Origin: Siphonodentalium dalli
Taxonomy: Eukaryota; Mollusca; Scaphopoda; Gadilida; Siphonodentaliidae
Reading direction: 5' to 3'
Assembly: GCA_032622095.1 (NCBI GenBank)
Contig: CP136064.1
Span: 50,228,073-50,292,072 of the forward strand
Length of the DNA: 64,000 nucleotides
In this document: positions 62,101-62,860 of the stretch, in pieces
How positions within the stretch are numbered: position 1 is the first letter of the stretch
Layout: each line of letters opens with the position of its first letter
Made by a program: the position numbers and the translations under genes
The notes under the pieces: model-generated
Database searches by the model: none
What the model saw: only the letters and a program-made list of their open reading frames with translations
What the model was told of the DNA's origin: nothing

Positions 62101-62860
62101 CAAGATTGATGGATAATTATAGACTTTTATATTGCTGTGGGTTATGACAAATCCAAGTGAGAACCTGGTAAGCATTTTGTTGTTAGTAAATATAATAATC
62201 GGAAACGATACAGAAGGAGGTGATTCAACCCCAAATCGAACATAAATGACTAAATAGGGTTAAATATTTAAAGGTACCCAAGCCCATCACAGTGGGTAAT
62301 GTGCAAAAATTATAAAAGTCTGTAAAATGTAAAAGACATCACCACTACGAAGAACACAGAGAAATAAATAAACTTTATTCTTATAATAATTATTGATAGC
62401 TCTCCAATAAAACTATTTTTCATGTTCAAACCATTGCTATGTAAACAAAACTGTTGTCAACAAACAATGCTGATTCAGTAAAAATATGAATTGAAGAATA
62501 TTTTTCAATGCTTTCACTTTTTTCCAATGTTTACCGTCAAGTTATTATTAAACTTTGGTATCTTATTGGACTAATTGGACTTTGATCGGTAATGCCACTG
62601 TCTGTAACAGTAATGTTTACATAACAATGGTTACAATATTTTCATTTTTGGAGATTAATAATAAAGAAAATAACAATAAAATCGATCTATTTTAACATGT
62701 ACTTATTTGTTGATGATAGTTGTATTAGAGACTATTATTAAATTTATATTATTTCGCATGAACCCACTTAGAAGGCCTTGAGTCCTAAACTAAAATACTG
62801 ACCATCAATAGTATTATGTAACTTTTCATGTTTGTCTTTCATTGTGTTGTAGTTTTCTTC
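8055..62860 (-). CDS. CLIP1: CLIP1 (CLIP-170) orthologue, 3' half, 17 coding exons (joined)
   Basis: Microtubule plus-end tracking linker protein. In the known family, N-terminal CAP-Gly domains bind microtubules and EB proteins, a long coiled coil dimerises, and C-terminal zinc knuckles with an aromatic tail bind dynactin p150 and fold back on the CAP-Gly domains. Only the C-terminal 652 residues are here. Exons on the minus strand in order: 62860-62803, 61972-61889, 58791-58724, 49483-49395, 42712-42547, 40900-40685, 39471-39268, 32306-32169, 30785-30691, 29927-29807, 29147-29095, 20589-20472, 16635-16473, 15643-15594, 13765-13647, 13049-12880, 8101-8055. All borders are GT..AG, every phase joins, and the total is 1959 nt. 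Coiled-coil exons run up to the conserved VEFLNSVIV stretch, followed by CDICDVFDLHETEDC, a second knuckle YCDICEVFGHWTEEC, and the tail DDEQTF then stop. These closely resemble the vertebrate CLIP-170 C-terminus as I remember it. CAP-Gly exons must lie beyond base 64000. Confidence 0.93.
8353..8580 (+). mobile_element. Family B MITE, decayed
   Basis: Left end degraded (CCTTTTATGATATGAGCTGC), right end CTCCAGTCATGGAAGTGTTAA. First hairpin recognisable, second truncated. It lies in the w16-w17 intron. Confidence 0.7.
8731..9026 (-). mobile_element. Family B MITE
   Basis: Left TTAACCCTTCCATGACTGG, right CAGCTCCCGTCATGAAAGGG. Contains two hairpins with an extra diverged spacer (GGCCAATGTAGGCCTAA). 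Confidence 0.75.
9708..10168 (+). mobile_element. Family D MITE (TTAA, CCCTTTCAGTGCCAGG ends)
   Basis: TTAA both sides with inverted termini CCCTTTCAGTGCCAGG / CCTGGCACTGAAAGGG. Internally starts with the CCCTGTG core and a rearranged hairpin near 9764-9812, then unrelated AT-rich sequence. Only copy in the window. Confidence 0.85.
11356..12208. mobile_element. Possible element J (CAGGGTTTC ends) hosting family E
   Basis: CAGGGTTTCTGCAGG at 11356 and CCTAGTGGAAACCCTG ending 12208 form short inverted ends with TA outside. Family E sits within it. Termini are short, so this is tentative. Confidence 0.4.
11669..12114 (+). mobile_element. Family E MITE (TA target, TGTGAYCYGCC ends) carrying the hairpin core
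   Basis: TA on both sides. Long inverted ends of the form TGTGATCTGCCATATC with TCCAGTCGTAAGTCGGGA, matched on the right with changes. Core 11717-12066 is bounded by CCCTGTG..CACAGGG with two outer hairpins and a middle segment containing GGGGCTCCCTGCAGGG. Confidence 0.85.
12251..12733 (+). mobile_element. Family C MITE interrupted by a family F MITE
   Basis: Left TTAAGGCCCTTTTTACACTAAA, right TATAGAAAAGGTTAA. The hairpin centre is split after ACCATAGG by the F element at 12341-12553, with TA on both sides. Confidence 0.85.
12341..12553. mobile_element. Family F palindromic MITE, nearly perfect
   Basis: CAGTAATGCTCTAATTAATC..GCATTACTG flanked by TA. Arms pair almost perfectly around CTCTCGGCGAGAG. 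Inserted in a family C MITE, so younger than it. Confidence 0.88.
12880..13049 (-). CDS. CLIP1: CLIP1 exon w16, first zinc knuckle (170 bp)
   Basis: Acceptor CTAATTTCAG and donor GAAG|GTGAGA. It encodes 56 residues from PTKKAAVAPRLFCDICD to RPYCDICE. The first knuckle is C-X2-C-X5-H-X4-C (CDICDVFDLHETEDC). The first half of the second knuckle (YCDIC) is here and is completed by w17. The longer antisense frames over this stretch are shadows. Confidence 0.95.
13087..13335 (+). mobile_element. Family B MITE, internally duplicated, right end missing
   Basis: Begins CTTTCATG-like (GGGGTTCATGATGGGAGC). The unit 'hairpin - TTACAAGTTCAAGGTAAACATTG' is repeated twice in tandem (about 114 bp period, near 13193 and 13287). 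Ends abruptly at CATTCTCTTC-like sequence without right terminus. Confidence 0.78.
13647..13765 (-). CDS. CLIP1: CLIP1 exon w15, end of coiled coil (119 bp)
   Basis: Acceptor TATTCATAG and donor TCAG|GTGAGA. It starts VEFLNSVIVETQKKN and continues KARLEAMEMGVVNGTADN, ending with two bases of a Ser codon. It closely resembles the segment that precedes the zinc knuckles in vertebrate CLIP-170. Confidence 0.93.
14236..15575. mobile_element. hAT-like non-autonomous element with 8 bp TSD
   Basis: 1340 bp. Ends TAGTGCTGAAA / TTTCAGCGCTA (10 of 11 pair), flanked by ATCCACTT (14228-14235) and ATCAACTT (15576-15583), 7 of 8 identical. Both subterminal regions are packed with CCGGTTAACCG-like motifs. 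No transposase frame seen; the small ORFs at 15058-15249 and 15350 onward have no recognisable domain. Confidence 0.82.
15594..15643 (-). CDS. CLIP1: CLIP1 exon w14 (50 bp)
   Basis: Acceptor TCCTTACAG and donor CAG|GTACGG. Two bases complete Asp, then PVMKKLAEDKDMAFEQ. It bridges w13 and w15 in phase. A hAT-like element's target duplication starts 11 bases inside the downstream intron. Confidence 0.87.
15690..15910 (+). repeat. Dispersed repeat K
   Basis: GGATGTGGCTAGGAGGTCCC..GGAAATTTCCAACCTGACAC; a diverged copy is at 17035-17250. Confidence 0.6.
16089..16110 (+). repeat. Poly-C tract (22 bases)
   Basis: An uninterrupted run of about 22 C, a slippage-prone tract. Other G/C runs occur at 27391-27405 and about 45727-45739. 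Confidence 0.95.
16138..16289 (+). mobile_element. Family B MITE, 5' truncated
   Basis: Starts inside hairpin 1 (CTCACATATATAAGAGAATG) and retains the spacer, a shortened second hairpin and right end TTATGGAAGGGTTA. It follows a 22-base poly-C tract. Confidence 0.72.
16473..16635 (-). CDS. CLIP1: CLIP1 coiled-coil exon w13 (163 bp)
   Basis: Acceptor CTTCACAG and donor ATAG|GTTCGT. It encodes 54 residues from ISNLENQLKNLVNSQGEAEK to NVLTNNNI plus one base of an Asp codon. Near the end of the rod. Confidence 0.88.
16780..16925 (+). repeat. Dispersed repeat I
   Basis: TATAAAAGTCTGCAAAAACA..TGTTATGTAAACAAGACAG resembles 62296-62460 and the end of 58977-59160. Confidence 0.65.
17035..17250 (+). 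repeat. Dispersed repeat K, second copy
   Basis: GATATGTGGCTAGAGAGACT..TTGGAAATTTCCAATCTCAC, parallel to 15690-15910 in order of motifs. Confidence 0.6.
17534..17616. repeat. Perfect 83 bp palindrome
   Basis: 41 bp arms (AGAATTACTATAGAGACATA..GGTCCCAC) pair without mismatch around a single G. It lies in a P2 tandem unit whose other copies show only one arm. Confidence 0.95.
17955..19015 (+). repeat. Tandem array of long family G units
   Basis: The block CCCCAGTTGAAGTTGGTGAT recurs at about 17957, 18382 and 18681, each followed by the same TTATCTTCTGCAAATTAGGG stretch and by GAGGTC..GACCTC palindromes of varying length. The last unit degrades near 19000. Confidence 0.75.
19400..19495. repeat. 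A/T low-complexity with (TA)n
   Basis: TTTTATTTAAAAATAAAATATT words and (TA)8 around 19462-19480. Confidence 0.85.
20255..20449 (+). mobile_element. Chimeric MITE: family C body with family B right end
   Basis: The 5' part matches the right half of family C (TTGTTGAATTTATTATCAG and onward to ATAGACCATTCCAATATA). After TATAACTGGGTAGG it switches to the family B terminus (TGCACCAGCGCAGCTCCC..ATGAAAGGGTTAA). Confidence 0.8.
20472..20589 (-). CDS. CLIP1: CLIP1 coiled-coil exon w12 (118 bp)
   Basis: Acceptor ATTTGCAG and donor CAG|GTGAGA. One base then 39 residues, starting HRKEVGSVTEVKSNLEQK and ending VQTHKDQ. A TTAA-terminated MITE ends 22 bases downstream of the donor. Confidence 0.87.
21240..22560 (-). 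repeat. Tandem-cored element, family P3
   Basis: About seven units of about 170-180 bp built on AGATAAACAAAGATGAATAA, CTCTAGAATGGAAAA, CATAGTAGTGAACATCCA and ATTGAGATCC, ending CGGACGGACGTACGGAC with a poly-T tract and AAAGGGGGTATAAT. The minus-strand frames (21592-22424) are repeat translations. Confidence 0.8.
22560..23155 (-). repeat. Tandem-cored element, family P3b
   Basis: Three units with CAAAAAATGACAGTCAAATG, CTCTGGTGAAAATGT and AACTCATATACCAAAAAT, ending GACAGACAGACAGATGGACG and a GGGCGGGGGGG tract. Confidence 0.75.
24597..24640 (+). repeat. 22-24 bp tandem duplication
   Basis: GAGGCAGCCATATCTTCTAAA occurs twice in a row. Confidence 0.85.
25128..25341. mobile_element. Family F palindromic MITE
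   Basis: TA-flanked, CAGTAATGCTCTAAGTAATC..GAGCATTACTG with centre GCTCTCGGGGAGAGC. Frames on both strands here are mirror translations of the palindrome. Confidence 0.87.
25405..25840 (+). mobile_element. Family G long copy, two palindromes
   Basis: TCACATGCAGAATGAGGTCC..CCTCATTCTGC at about 25412-25504 and again near 25724-25812, with a CATCTGCTATGGGGGACATA linker between. Confidence 0.7.
26728..26925 (+). mobile_element. Family C MITE, 5' truncated
   Basis: Right two-thirds only, from TTGTTGAACATATTATCC to CCATTTAGTAAAGAAAGAGTTAA. Confidence 0.75.
27270..27568 (+). mobile_element. Helitron-like non-autonomous element
   Basis: 299 bp. Starts A|TCTATTATATATTTTGG, then a CTGTCTGTCTGTGTG tract and GACTCGAAAACTGCTTGACC, and ends with an imperfect GC hairpin (GCCCGGAC..GTCAGGC) and CTAG|T. 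These are classic Helitron termini and an A-T target. Contains a 15-base G tract. Confidence 0.75.
28218..28366. repeat. Inverted repeat, possible MITE
   Basis: GAGAATTACGTTAAATAATTC..GAGGCGAGAGATGT pairs with ACGTCTCTAGCCTCGCG..GAATTATTTAACATAATTC, about 40 bp arms with mismatches. Confidence 0.65.
28473..28733 (+). mobile_element. Family B MITE, complete
   Basis: TTAA..TTAA; left CCCTTTCATGATGGGAGCTG, right AGCTCAAGGTATGGACGGG. Two hairpins with ARTG/CAYT stem variants around the spacer AAGGCCAAGGTAAAATTG. Confidence 0.85.
29095..29147 (-). CDS. CLIP1: CLIP1 coiled-coil exon w11 (53 bp)
   Basis: Acceptor GTTTTTTCAG and donor GAAAG|GTCAGT. It encodes LESQVSNLQKQIADSAE plus two bases of a Ser codon. 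Too short to stand out alone; supported by phase and borders. Confidence 0.85.
29236..29496 (+). mobile_element. Family C MITE
   Basis: TTAACCCTTTCTGTACTAAA left, AGTAAAGAAAGGGTTAA right. The central hairpin is partly decayed. Confidence 0.82.
29807..29927 (-). CDS. CLIP1: CLIP1 coiled-coil exon w10 (121 bp)
   Basis: Acceptor TGTTCACAG and donor CGA|GTAAGT. One base completes a Leu codon, then 40 residues from TQAKETLAVMQNSLK to AELVAEERKR. Confidence 0.9.
30134..30535 (+). mobile_element. Family G long copy
   Basis: Starts CAAGCCTGGATATAGTGTG, the family G terminus with changes. Palindrome at about 30164-30252, then a second, shortened one at about 30461-30518. Confidence 0.7.
30600..30684 (-). 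mobile_element. tRNA-like SINE fragment at the w9 donor
   Basis: On the minus strand CCCCTGTGGCTCAATCAGTA resembles the A box of the 42 kb SINE; the B box is not clear. It begins at about intron position +8. Confidence 0.5.
30691..30785 (-). CDS. CLIP1: CLIP1 coiled-coil exon w9 (95 bp)
   Basis: Acceptor ATCCAACAG and donor CACCT|GTGAGT. It encodes IETTKVDLAKQGEALMQM and onward to VEDLQRH plus two bases. A tRNA-like repeat begins within about 8 bases of the donor. Confidence 0.87.
31085..31300 (-). mobile_element. Family G long copy, minus orientation
   Basis: AATTTGACAGATGACACATTG block then AGAATGAGATACCAACAGAG..CCTCTGTGGACCTCATTCTGC. Confidence 0.65.
31321..31820. mobile_element. Family F MITE, half lost, split by family A
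   Basis: Right arm from GAAAGCTCACAGAGCTTTCC to CTTCTGTGG, then the family A insertion, then GGAGTCGATTATTTATA. The left arm and terminus are missing. Confidence 0.78.
31405..31800 (+). mobile_element. Family A MITE nested in a family F MITE
   Basis: Complete copy with two hairpins. Flanks read CTGTGG-TTAA and TTAA-GGAGTCGATTA. Other F copies read CTGTGGTTAAGGAGTCGATT uninterrupted, so the target TTAA was duplicated. Confidence 0.9.
32169..32306 (-). CDS. CLIP1: CLIP1 coiled-coil exon w8 (138 bp)
   Basis: Acceptor TTTTCCAG and donor GAG|GTACGT. 46 codons in phase 0 at both ends, from ALKAEKNMKFERDAAENEK to EVENLKKE. Confidence 0.9.
33511..34611 (+). CDS. Tigger/TIGD-type DDE transposase, N-terminally truncated
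   Basis: 366 residues. Catalytic triad visible: D28 in YNADETGLYY, D133 in LLLVDNCSAH and D166 in IIQPCDQGII (DD32D), typical of the DDE_1 family of pogo/Tigger elements and CENP-B relatives. GGKKSKDRYTVLVACN is the expected stretch between D1 and D2. Acidic clusters follow at about 240-330. Full-length relatives start with a CENP-B-type helix-turn-helix of roughly 150-200 residues; here the ORF opens just before the first catalytic Asp and no DNA-binding part is seen upstream, so this copy is probably defective or spliced from lost exons. The first Met-8 residues are weak as a start; M8 (MSSKLPEYL) is equally possible. The ORF is richer in GC than its surroundings. Confidence 0.9.
   Translation: MYSISFIMSSKLPEYLNAYDPADIYNADETGLYYRALPNGTLARKSESCSGGKKSKDRYTVLVACNMTGSDKRRPLVIGKSKQPRCFRGKKNLPMPYKNNKNSWMTAILFVDWLKDFDRDMRRQKRQILLLVDNCSAHPPDSAKELTNIKIAFLPQNTTSIIQPCDQGIIANLKQLYRKQVVRKVIDMIDTDTNSTASQITKTIDLLESMHMLNRCWSDVKQETIANCFRKGGFRKSEDDNPTTVEDEDPLEDITIPDGYSKEDIQEFIMTDEEVDCFGSPTDEEIASEIRPAAPESDDDDAEYTVPIMPMQMTEGFSNMRQFFEENDDDDTMDWNALYYLQKRFQKIVSKRRRQCAITEFVNWIP
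34627..34652 (+). repeat. TTG microsatellite
   Basis: Five to six TTG units just after the transposase stop. Confidence 0.8.
34710..34826 (+). repeat. 56 bp tandem duplication in the Tigger tail
   Basis: TACATATCCATTCTGTAATG..CTGGCCTCCCA occurs twice in perfect tandem, followed by a third start (TACATATTT). Confidence 0.85.
35905..37980 (+). repeat. Minisatellite-cored element with 483 bp higher-order repeat
   Basis: About 12 monomers of 145-165 bp. The word CGACCTGTAG starts at 36284, 36448, 36593, 36757, 36912, 37075, 37239, 37394, 37559, 37724 and 37879, so the distance between every third one is 482-485. Three monomer subtypes alternate. The array ends in ACGG-type sequence (GACGGACACACGGACGACGG) and a hairpin AGCTCAAACTTAC / GTAAGTTGAGCT followed by AATA. 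It resembles bivalve pearl/Helentron-like elements. Confidence 0.85.
37981..38215 (+). repeat. Diverged second element of the minisatellite family
   Basis: One degraded unit (AAATCCGAAGATGGCTGTTG..GATGTGACCTGTAGGATG) and a second microsatellite end (CACACACACAGATGGACGGA). Confidence 0.7.
38220..38520 (-). repeat. Dispersed repeat L
   Basis: The segment from CATCACTGGTTTATGACTTAA to ACCATATCAGGAATGATC has a diverged copy at 41351-41550 (GCGGACATGGCACATTCG..CCACATCAGGAATAGATT). Confidence 0.6.
39226..39245 (+). mobile_element. Right end of a further TTAA element
   Basis: AGGGTTCAAAGGGTTAA has the CCCTTT/TTAA end of the MITE group with a different inner sequence; the left end was not located. 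It ends 22 bases into the intron after w7. Confidence 0.45.
39268..39471 (-). CDS. CLIP1: CLIP1 coiled-coil exon w7 (204 bp)
   Basis: Acceptor CTGTTTCAG and donor GAG|GTAATG. 68 codons in phase 0 at both ends, from YEKEKTEKLLKRYEAEK to EKMVKTNDE. The end of a TTAA-type repeat lies 22 bases into the downstream intron. Confidence 0.9.
40157..40236. repeat. Inverted repeat, 24 bp arms
   Basis: GAGCATGTGAATAGTTCTTT and its inverse AAAGAACTATTCGCATGCTC around AAATAAATCTCGTCTTCGAG. Confidence 0.75.
40565..40670. mobile_element. Family G fragment
   Basis: CAGAATGAGGATAGGTCCCC..GGGGACTTCGTTCTGC; the second arm is shortened. Ends about 15 bases from the w6 donor. Confidence 0.6.
40685..40900 (-). 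CDS. CLIP1: CLIP1 coiled-coil exon w6 (216 bp)
   Basis: Acceptor TTCTTTTCAG and donor AAG|GTAAGT. Exactly 72 codons in phase 0 at both ends, from QNDLQKTKDKHTRL to ITMDRDAMK. Rich in Lys, Glu and Gln, as expected for the coiled-coil rod. Confidence 0.9.
40967..41351 (+). mobile_element. Family A MITE, complete, two hairpins
   Basis: TTAA ends, CCCTTTACCCAAC termini and both hairpins, in the w5-w6 intron, 67 bases upstream (gene sense) of exon w6. The right flank is a dispersed repeat also present near 38310-38480. Confidence 0.88.
42036..42221 (-). mobile_element. tRNA-derived SINE
   Basis: On the minus strand: GGGGCATCGGTGGCTCAGTC (A-box region TGGCTCAGTCGG) and, about 60 bases on, GGGTTCAAATCC (B box), then a non-tRNA body. 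Spacing fits an RNA polymerase III promoter. Not a functional tRNA: the arms do not fold as a cloverleaf with an anticodon I can assign. Confidence 0.75.
42314..42427. mobile_element. Family F MITE, one arm deleted
   Basis: CAGTAATGCACTAATTAACC start and GGGCATTACAG end; most of the left arm and the centre are missing, leaving GATGAATGGCAACAAGCC onward. Confidence 0.75.
42547..42712 (-). CDS. CLIP1: CLIP1 coiled-coil exon w5 (166 bp)
   Basis: Acceptor TTTTACAG and donor GTG|GTGAGT. One base completes an Arg codon, then 55 residues from KIEELQGDLSNSTQ to LNSQLGDV. Strongly heptad-like. Confidence 0.86.
43045..43510. repeat. Possible TIR element around TTTGGCAAA motifs
   Basis: Left GGTTTGCGCTGAAAAATAATT and right AATTATTTGCC..GGTCCAGCGCGG are loosely inverted; multiple TTTGGCAAA words lie near both ends. 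Boundaries uncertain. Confidence 0.35.
43669..43786. repeat. Inverted repeat with 40 bp arms
   Basis: ATATCTAGTGTTTTTTAGTG..GAAAAATATGTCAT and its inverse around a 30-base centre (GAGTGAGCGAGACAAATG..). A likely palindromic MITE. Confidence 0.75.
44255..45320 (+). repeat. Tandem-cored element, family P1, interrupted by family A
   Basis: Units with ACCAAAGCACAACC, CAAGTTACAAGCTGAAATG and CATAACTCTGGTAAA, interrupted at 44418-44807, ending near GCCCTGACGGACGCCATGCC. Confidence 0.72.
44418..44807 (-). mobile_element. Family A MITE nested in a tandem-cored repeat
   Basis: Complete copy in minus orientation; left end CCATTTACCC carries one change. Flanks CTCTGG-TTAA and TTAA-AATGAATCGACAAAACC correspond to CTCTGGTAAAAATGAATGG in neighbouring units of the repeat. 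Confidence 0.88.
46368..46650. mobile_element. Family G copy
   Basis: GCAAGTCTGCAAATAGTGTG terminus-like start, palindrome GAATGAGGTCCCCAGACGG..CCCTCTGGGGACCTCATTC, then the long-form block in inverse orientation. Confidence 0.65.
47111..47234 (+). mobile_element. Family B MITE, internally deleted
   Basis: Both terminal regions (CCCTTTCATGACGGGAGC, CTCCAGTCATGGAACGGTTAA) are present, but the two hairpins are collapsed to a short remnant ACAATGGGAGACAGAGAATG. Confidence 0.78.
47655..47800. mobile_element. Family G fragment
   Basis: GAGAATGAGGTCTCCAGAAGG..CCTTCTCGGGAACTCATTC palindrome, followed by GCTTAGGCCTCATCTTCTC. Confidence 0.6.
47942..48052 (+). repeat. 35 bp tandem repeat, three copies
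   Basis: GTTCAACACCATAAATTAAT..CAAGATAA three times with one or two changes. Confidence 0.9.
49186..49245 (+). mobile_element. Family G end fragment
   Basis: CCTGCAAATAGAGTGTCTGTC followed by half a palindrome (GAATAAGGTCCCAAGAGGG), then unrelated sequence. Confidence 0.5.
49395..49483 (-). CDS. CLIP1: CLIP1 coiled-coil exon w4 (89 bp)
   Basis: Acceptor CCTTATAAG and donor TCTAG|GTTAGT. It encodes EQQISELMQNSGDYSAQMSK and onward to DQIQEKS plus two bases (29 codons). The acceptor lacks a strong pyrimidine tract, but both phases fit the neighbours. Confidence 0.78.
50383..50560. mobile_element. Family F palindromic MITE, shortened centre
   Basis: TA-flanked CAGTAATGCCCTATATAATC..GGGCATTACTG; part of the left arm before CTCTCAGTGACAGC is deleted. 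Confidence 0.8.
50933..51150 (-). mobile_element. Family C MITE, minus orientation, decayed left end
   Basis: Starts TTAACCCTTTCTGTAATAAATGG with the right-arm sequence first and fades out after TGAGATAACTACTAGTAATC. Confidence 0.75.
51180..51950 (+). repeat. Tandem-cored element, family P4
   Basis: Four diverged units with GAATCGGTTGACG, TTGTTCCAGTTATCGCG and CTAAGGGCTATAAGTCAGG, ending ATACAGATGGACAGACACCC. Confidence 0.7.
51988..53122. mobile_element. TIR element with tandem subterminal repeats
   Basis: Inverted ends of about 50 bp starting ATGACCGGTGAAGGAGTGG. The left end is itself a palindrome (GGAATCGTAATACCTTCGGG and its inverse). On the right, units of about 181 bp (TCACCGGTAGGAAAGAAAGG at 52759 and 52940) repeat, each ending with the TIR sequence. 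The interior is more GC-rich than the intron around it. No clear target duplication and no known transposase. Confidence 0.7.
52199..52405 (-). pseudogene. Protein-like fragment inside the 51988-53122 element
   Basis: An open minus-strand frame reads KIDANRIGCIRLGYQTVEEA and continues YSEMVRRKTNALAFGISSYG to a stop at 52199. It has ordinary globular-protein composition, unlike the other frames, but lacks a start and stops upstream at a TAG. I do not recognise the family. It may be a captured exon or remnant of an element-encoded protein. Confidence 0.4.
54254..54635 (+). mobile_element. Family A MITE lacking its left terminus
   Basis: Begins inside the subterminal block at CCGGCCAAAACCGGCC, without TTAA CCCTTTACC. 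The rest, including both hairpins and the right end TTGGGTAAAGGGTTAA, is intact. Confidence 0.85.
54699..54826 (+). repeat. 62 bp tandem duplication
   Basis: TCTGATGATTTTGGTGWARG..GCTAACAGGCA twice with about three differences, just after the family A copy at 54254-54635. Confidence 0.88.
55263..55507 (+). mobile_element. Family B MITE
   Basis: Left TTAACCCTTTCATGATGGG, right end decayed (CAGTCATGGACGGGTTGG). First hairpin lacks its loop, second is intact. Confidence 0.8.
55623..55876. mobile_element. Family G palindromic hAT-like MITE, 8 bp TSD
   Basis: 254 bp. Ends CAAGCCTTGAAATAGGG / AATTTCAAGGCTTG, flanked by identical 8-mers ATCAAGAT (55615-55622, 55877-55884). Inside are two GCAGAATGAGGTCCC..CCTCATTCTGC palindromes separated by TTACACCTCA. 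The 8 bp duplication indicates hAT-type mobilisation. Confidence 0.88.
57190..57426 (+). mobile_element. Family B MITE, right end missing
   Basis: TTAACCCTGAGGTTTATGACAGG left end, then TGCACTGGTGCAGCATTAAAG and two diverged hairpins; stops at GGCACAGGA. Confidence 0.75.
57870..58317 (+). mobile_element. Family E MITE, second copy
   Basis: TA on both sides, ends TGTGACCCGCCATATC / GATATGGCGGGCCACA. Same middle as 11669-12114 (AGAGCCCCAGACAAACATG) and two TCGACCATAGGTCGC-loop hairpins. Confidence 0.86.
58724..58791 (-). CDS. CLIP1: CLIP1 coiled-coil exon w3 (68 bp)
   Basis: Acceptor CTCTTCACAG and donor CTG|GTGAGC. It starts with AT of a split Asp codon and encodes LQRQSDSGVEKNEQL..KLKL (22 residues), ending on a codon boundary. 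Confidence 0.82.
58977..59160 (+). repeat. Dispersed repeat I, partial copy
   Basis: AAGGACTGTTGAAAAACATA..AGTGAGAACCTGGTTAGC matches 62048-62175; the end matches TGTTATGTAAACAAAACTG. Confidence 0.7.
59191..60239. mobile_element. Harbinger-like non-autonomous element
   Basis: 1049 bp. Inverted ends of 33 bp with one mismatch, starting GGCCAAACTTTTTTATTTT, flanked by TAA on both sides. GGCC ends and a 3 bp TWA-type duplication fit PIF/Harbinger. No transposase frame. It hosts a family C MITE. Confidence 0.78.
59702..59945 (+). mobile_element. Family C MITE inside the Harbinger-like element
   Basis: TTAACCTCTATACTAAATAC left end, decayed right end (GAGTCCATTTATTCAATAATT). It sits within 59191-60239. 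Confidence 0.72.
60280..61605 (+). repeat. Tandem-cored element, family P3, hosting a family G MITE
   Basis: Units with AGATAAACAAAGATGAATAA, CTCTAGAATGGAGAATGC and CCATTGAGATCTGATGACCC, related to 21240-22560 and interrupted at 61125-61378. Ends GATAGATGGATGGACGAATGG. The related header GAGACGCGCTCTCGTCTGG / CCCCCATGTAGCATACCGCC is shared with 21340-21420. Confidence 0.72.
61125..61378. mobile_element. Family G palindromic hAT-like MITE, 8 bp TSD
   Basis: Also 254 bp, with the same ends. Flanks ATAACACA (61117-61124) and ATAACCCA (61379-61386) differ at one base. The spacer between its two palindromes is TGAGGTGTAA, the reverse complement of that in the 55623 copy. Confidence 0.86.
61889..61972 (-). 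CDS. CLIP1: CLIP1 coiled-coil exon w2 (84 bp)
   Basis: Acceptor CTCACACAG and donor GCAG|GTAAGT. It begins with two bases of a split codon, encodes MNKKLTDNDESSKNM and onward to SVQSRLA (27 residues), and ends with one base. It joins in frame to w1 and w3. Confidence 0.82.
62041..62460 (+). repeat. Dispersed repeat I, longest copy
   Basis: Contains both blocks seen separately at 58977-59160 and 16780-16925. It fills half of the w1-w2 intron. Confidence 0.7.
62803..62860 (-). CDS. CLIP1: CLIP1 coiled-coil exon w1 (58 bp)
   Basis: Acceptor GCATACAG and donor G|GTCAGT. It reads EENYNTMKDKHEKLHNTID plus one base that completes a Glu codon with the next exon. The composition is charged and heptad-compatible. 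This is the most 5' exon I can support in the window. Confidence 0.8.
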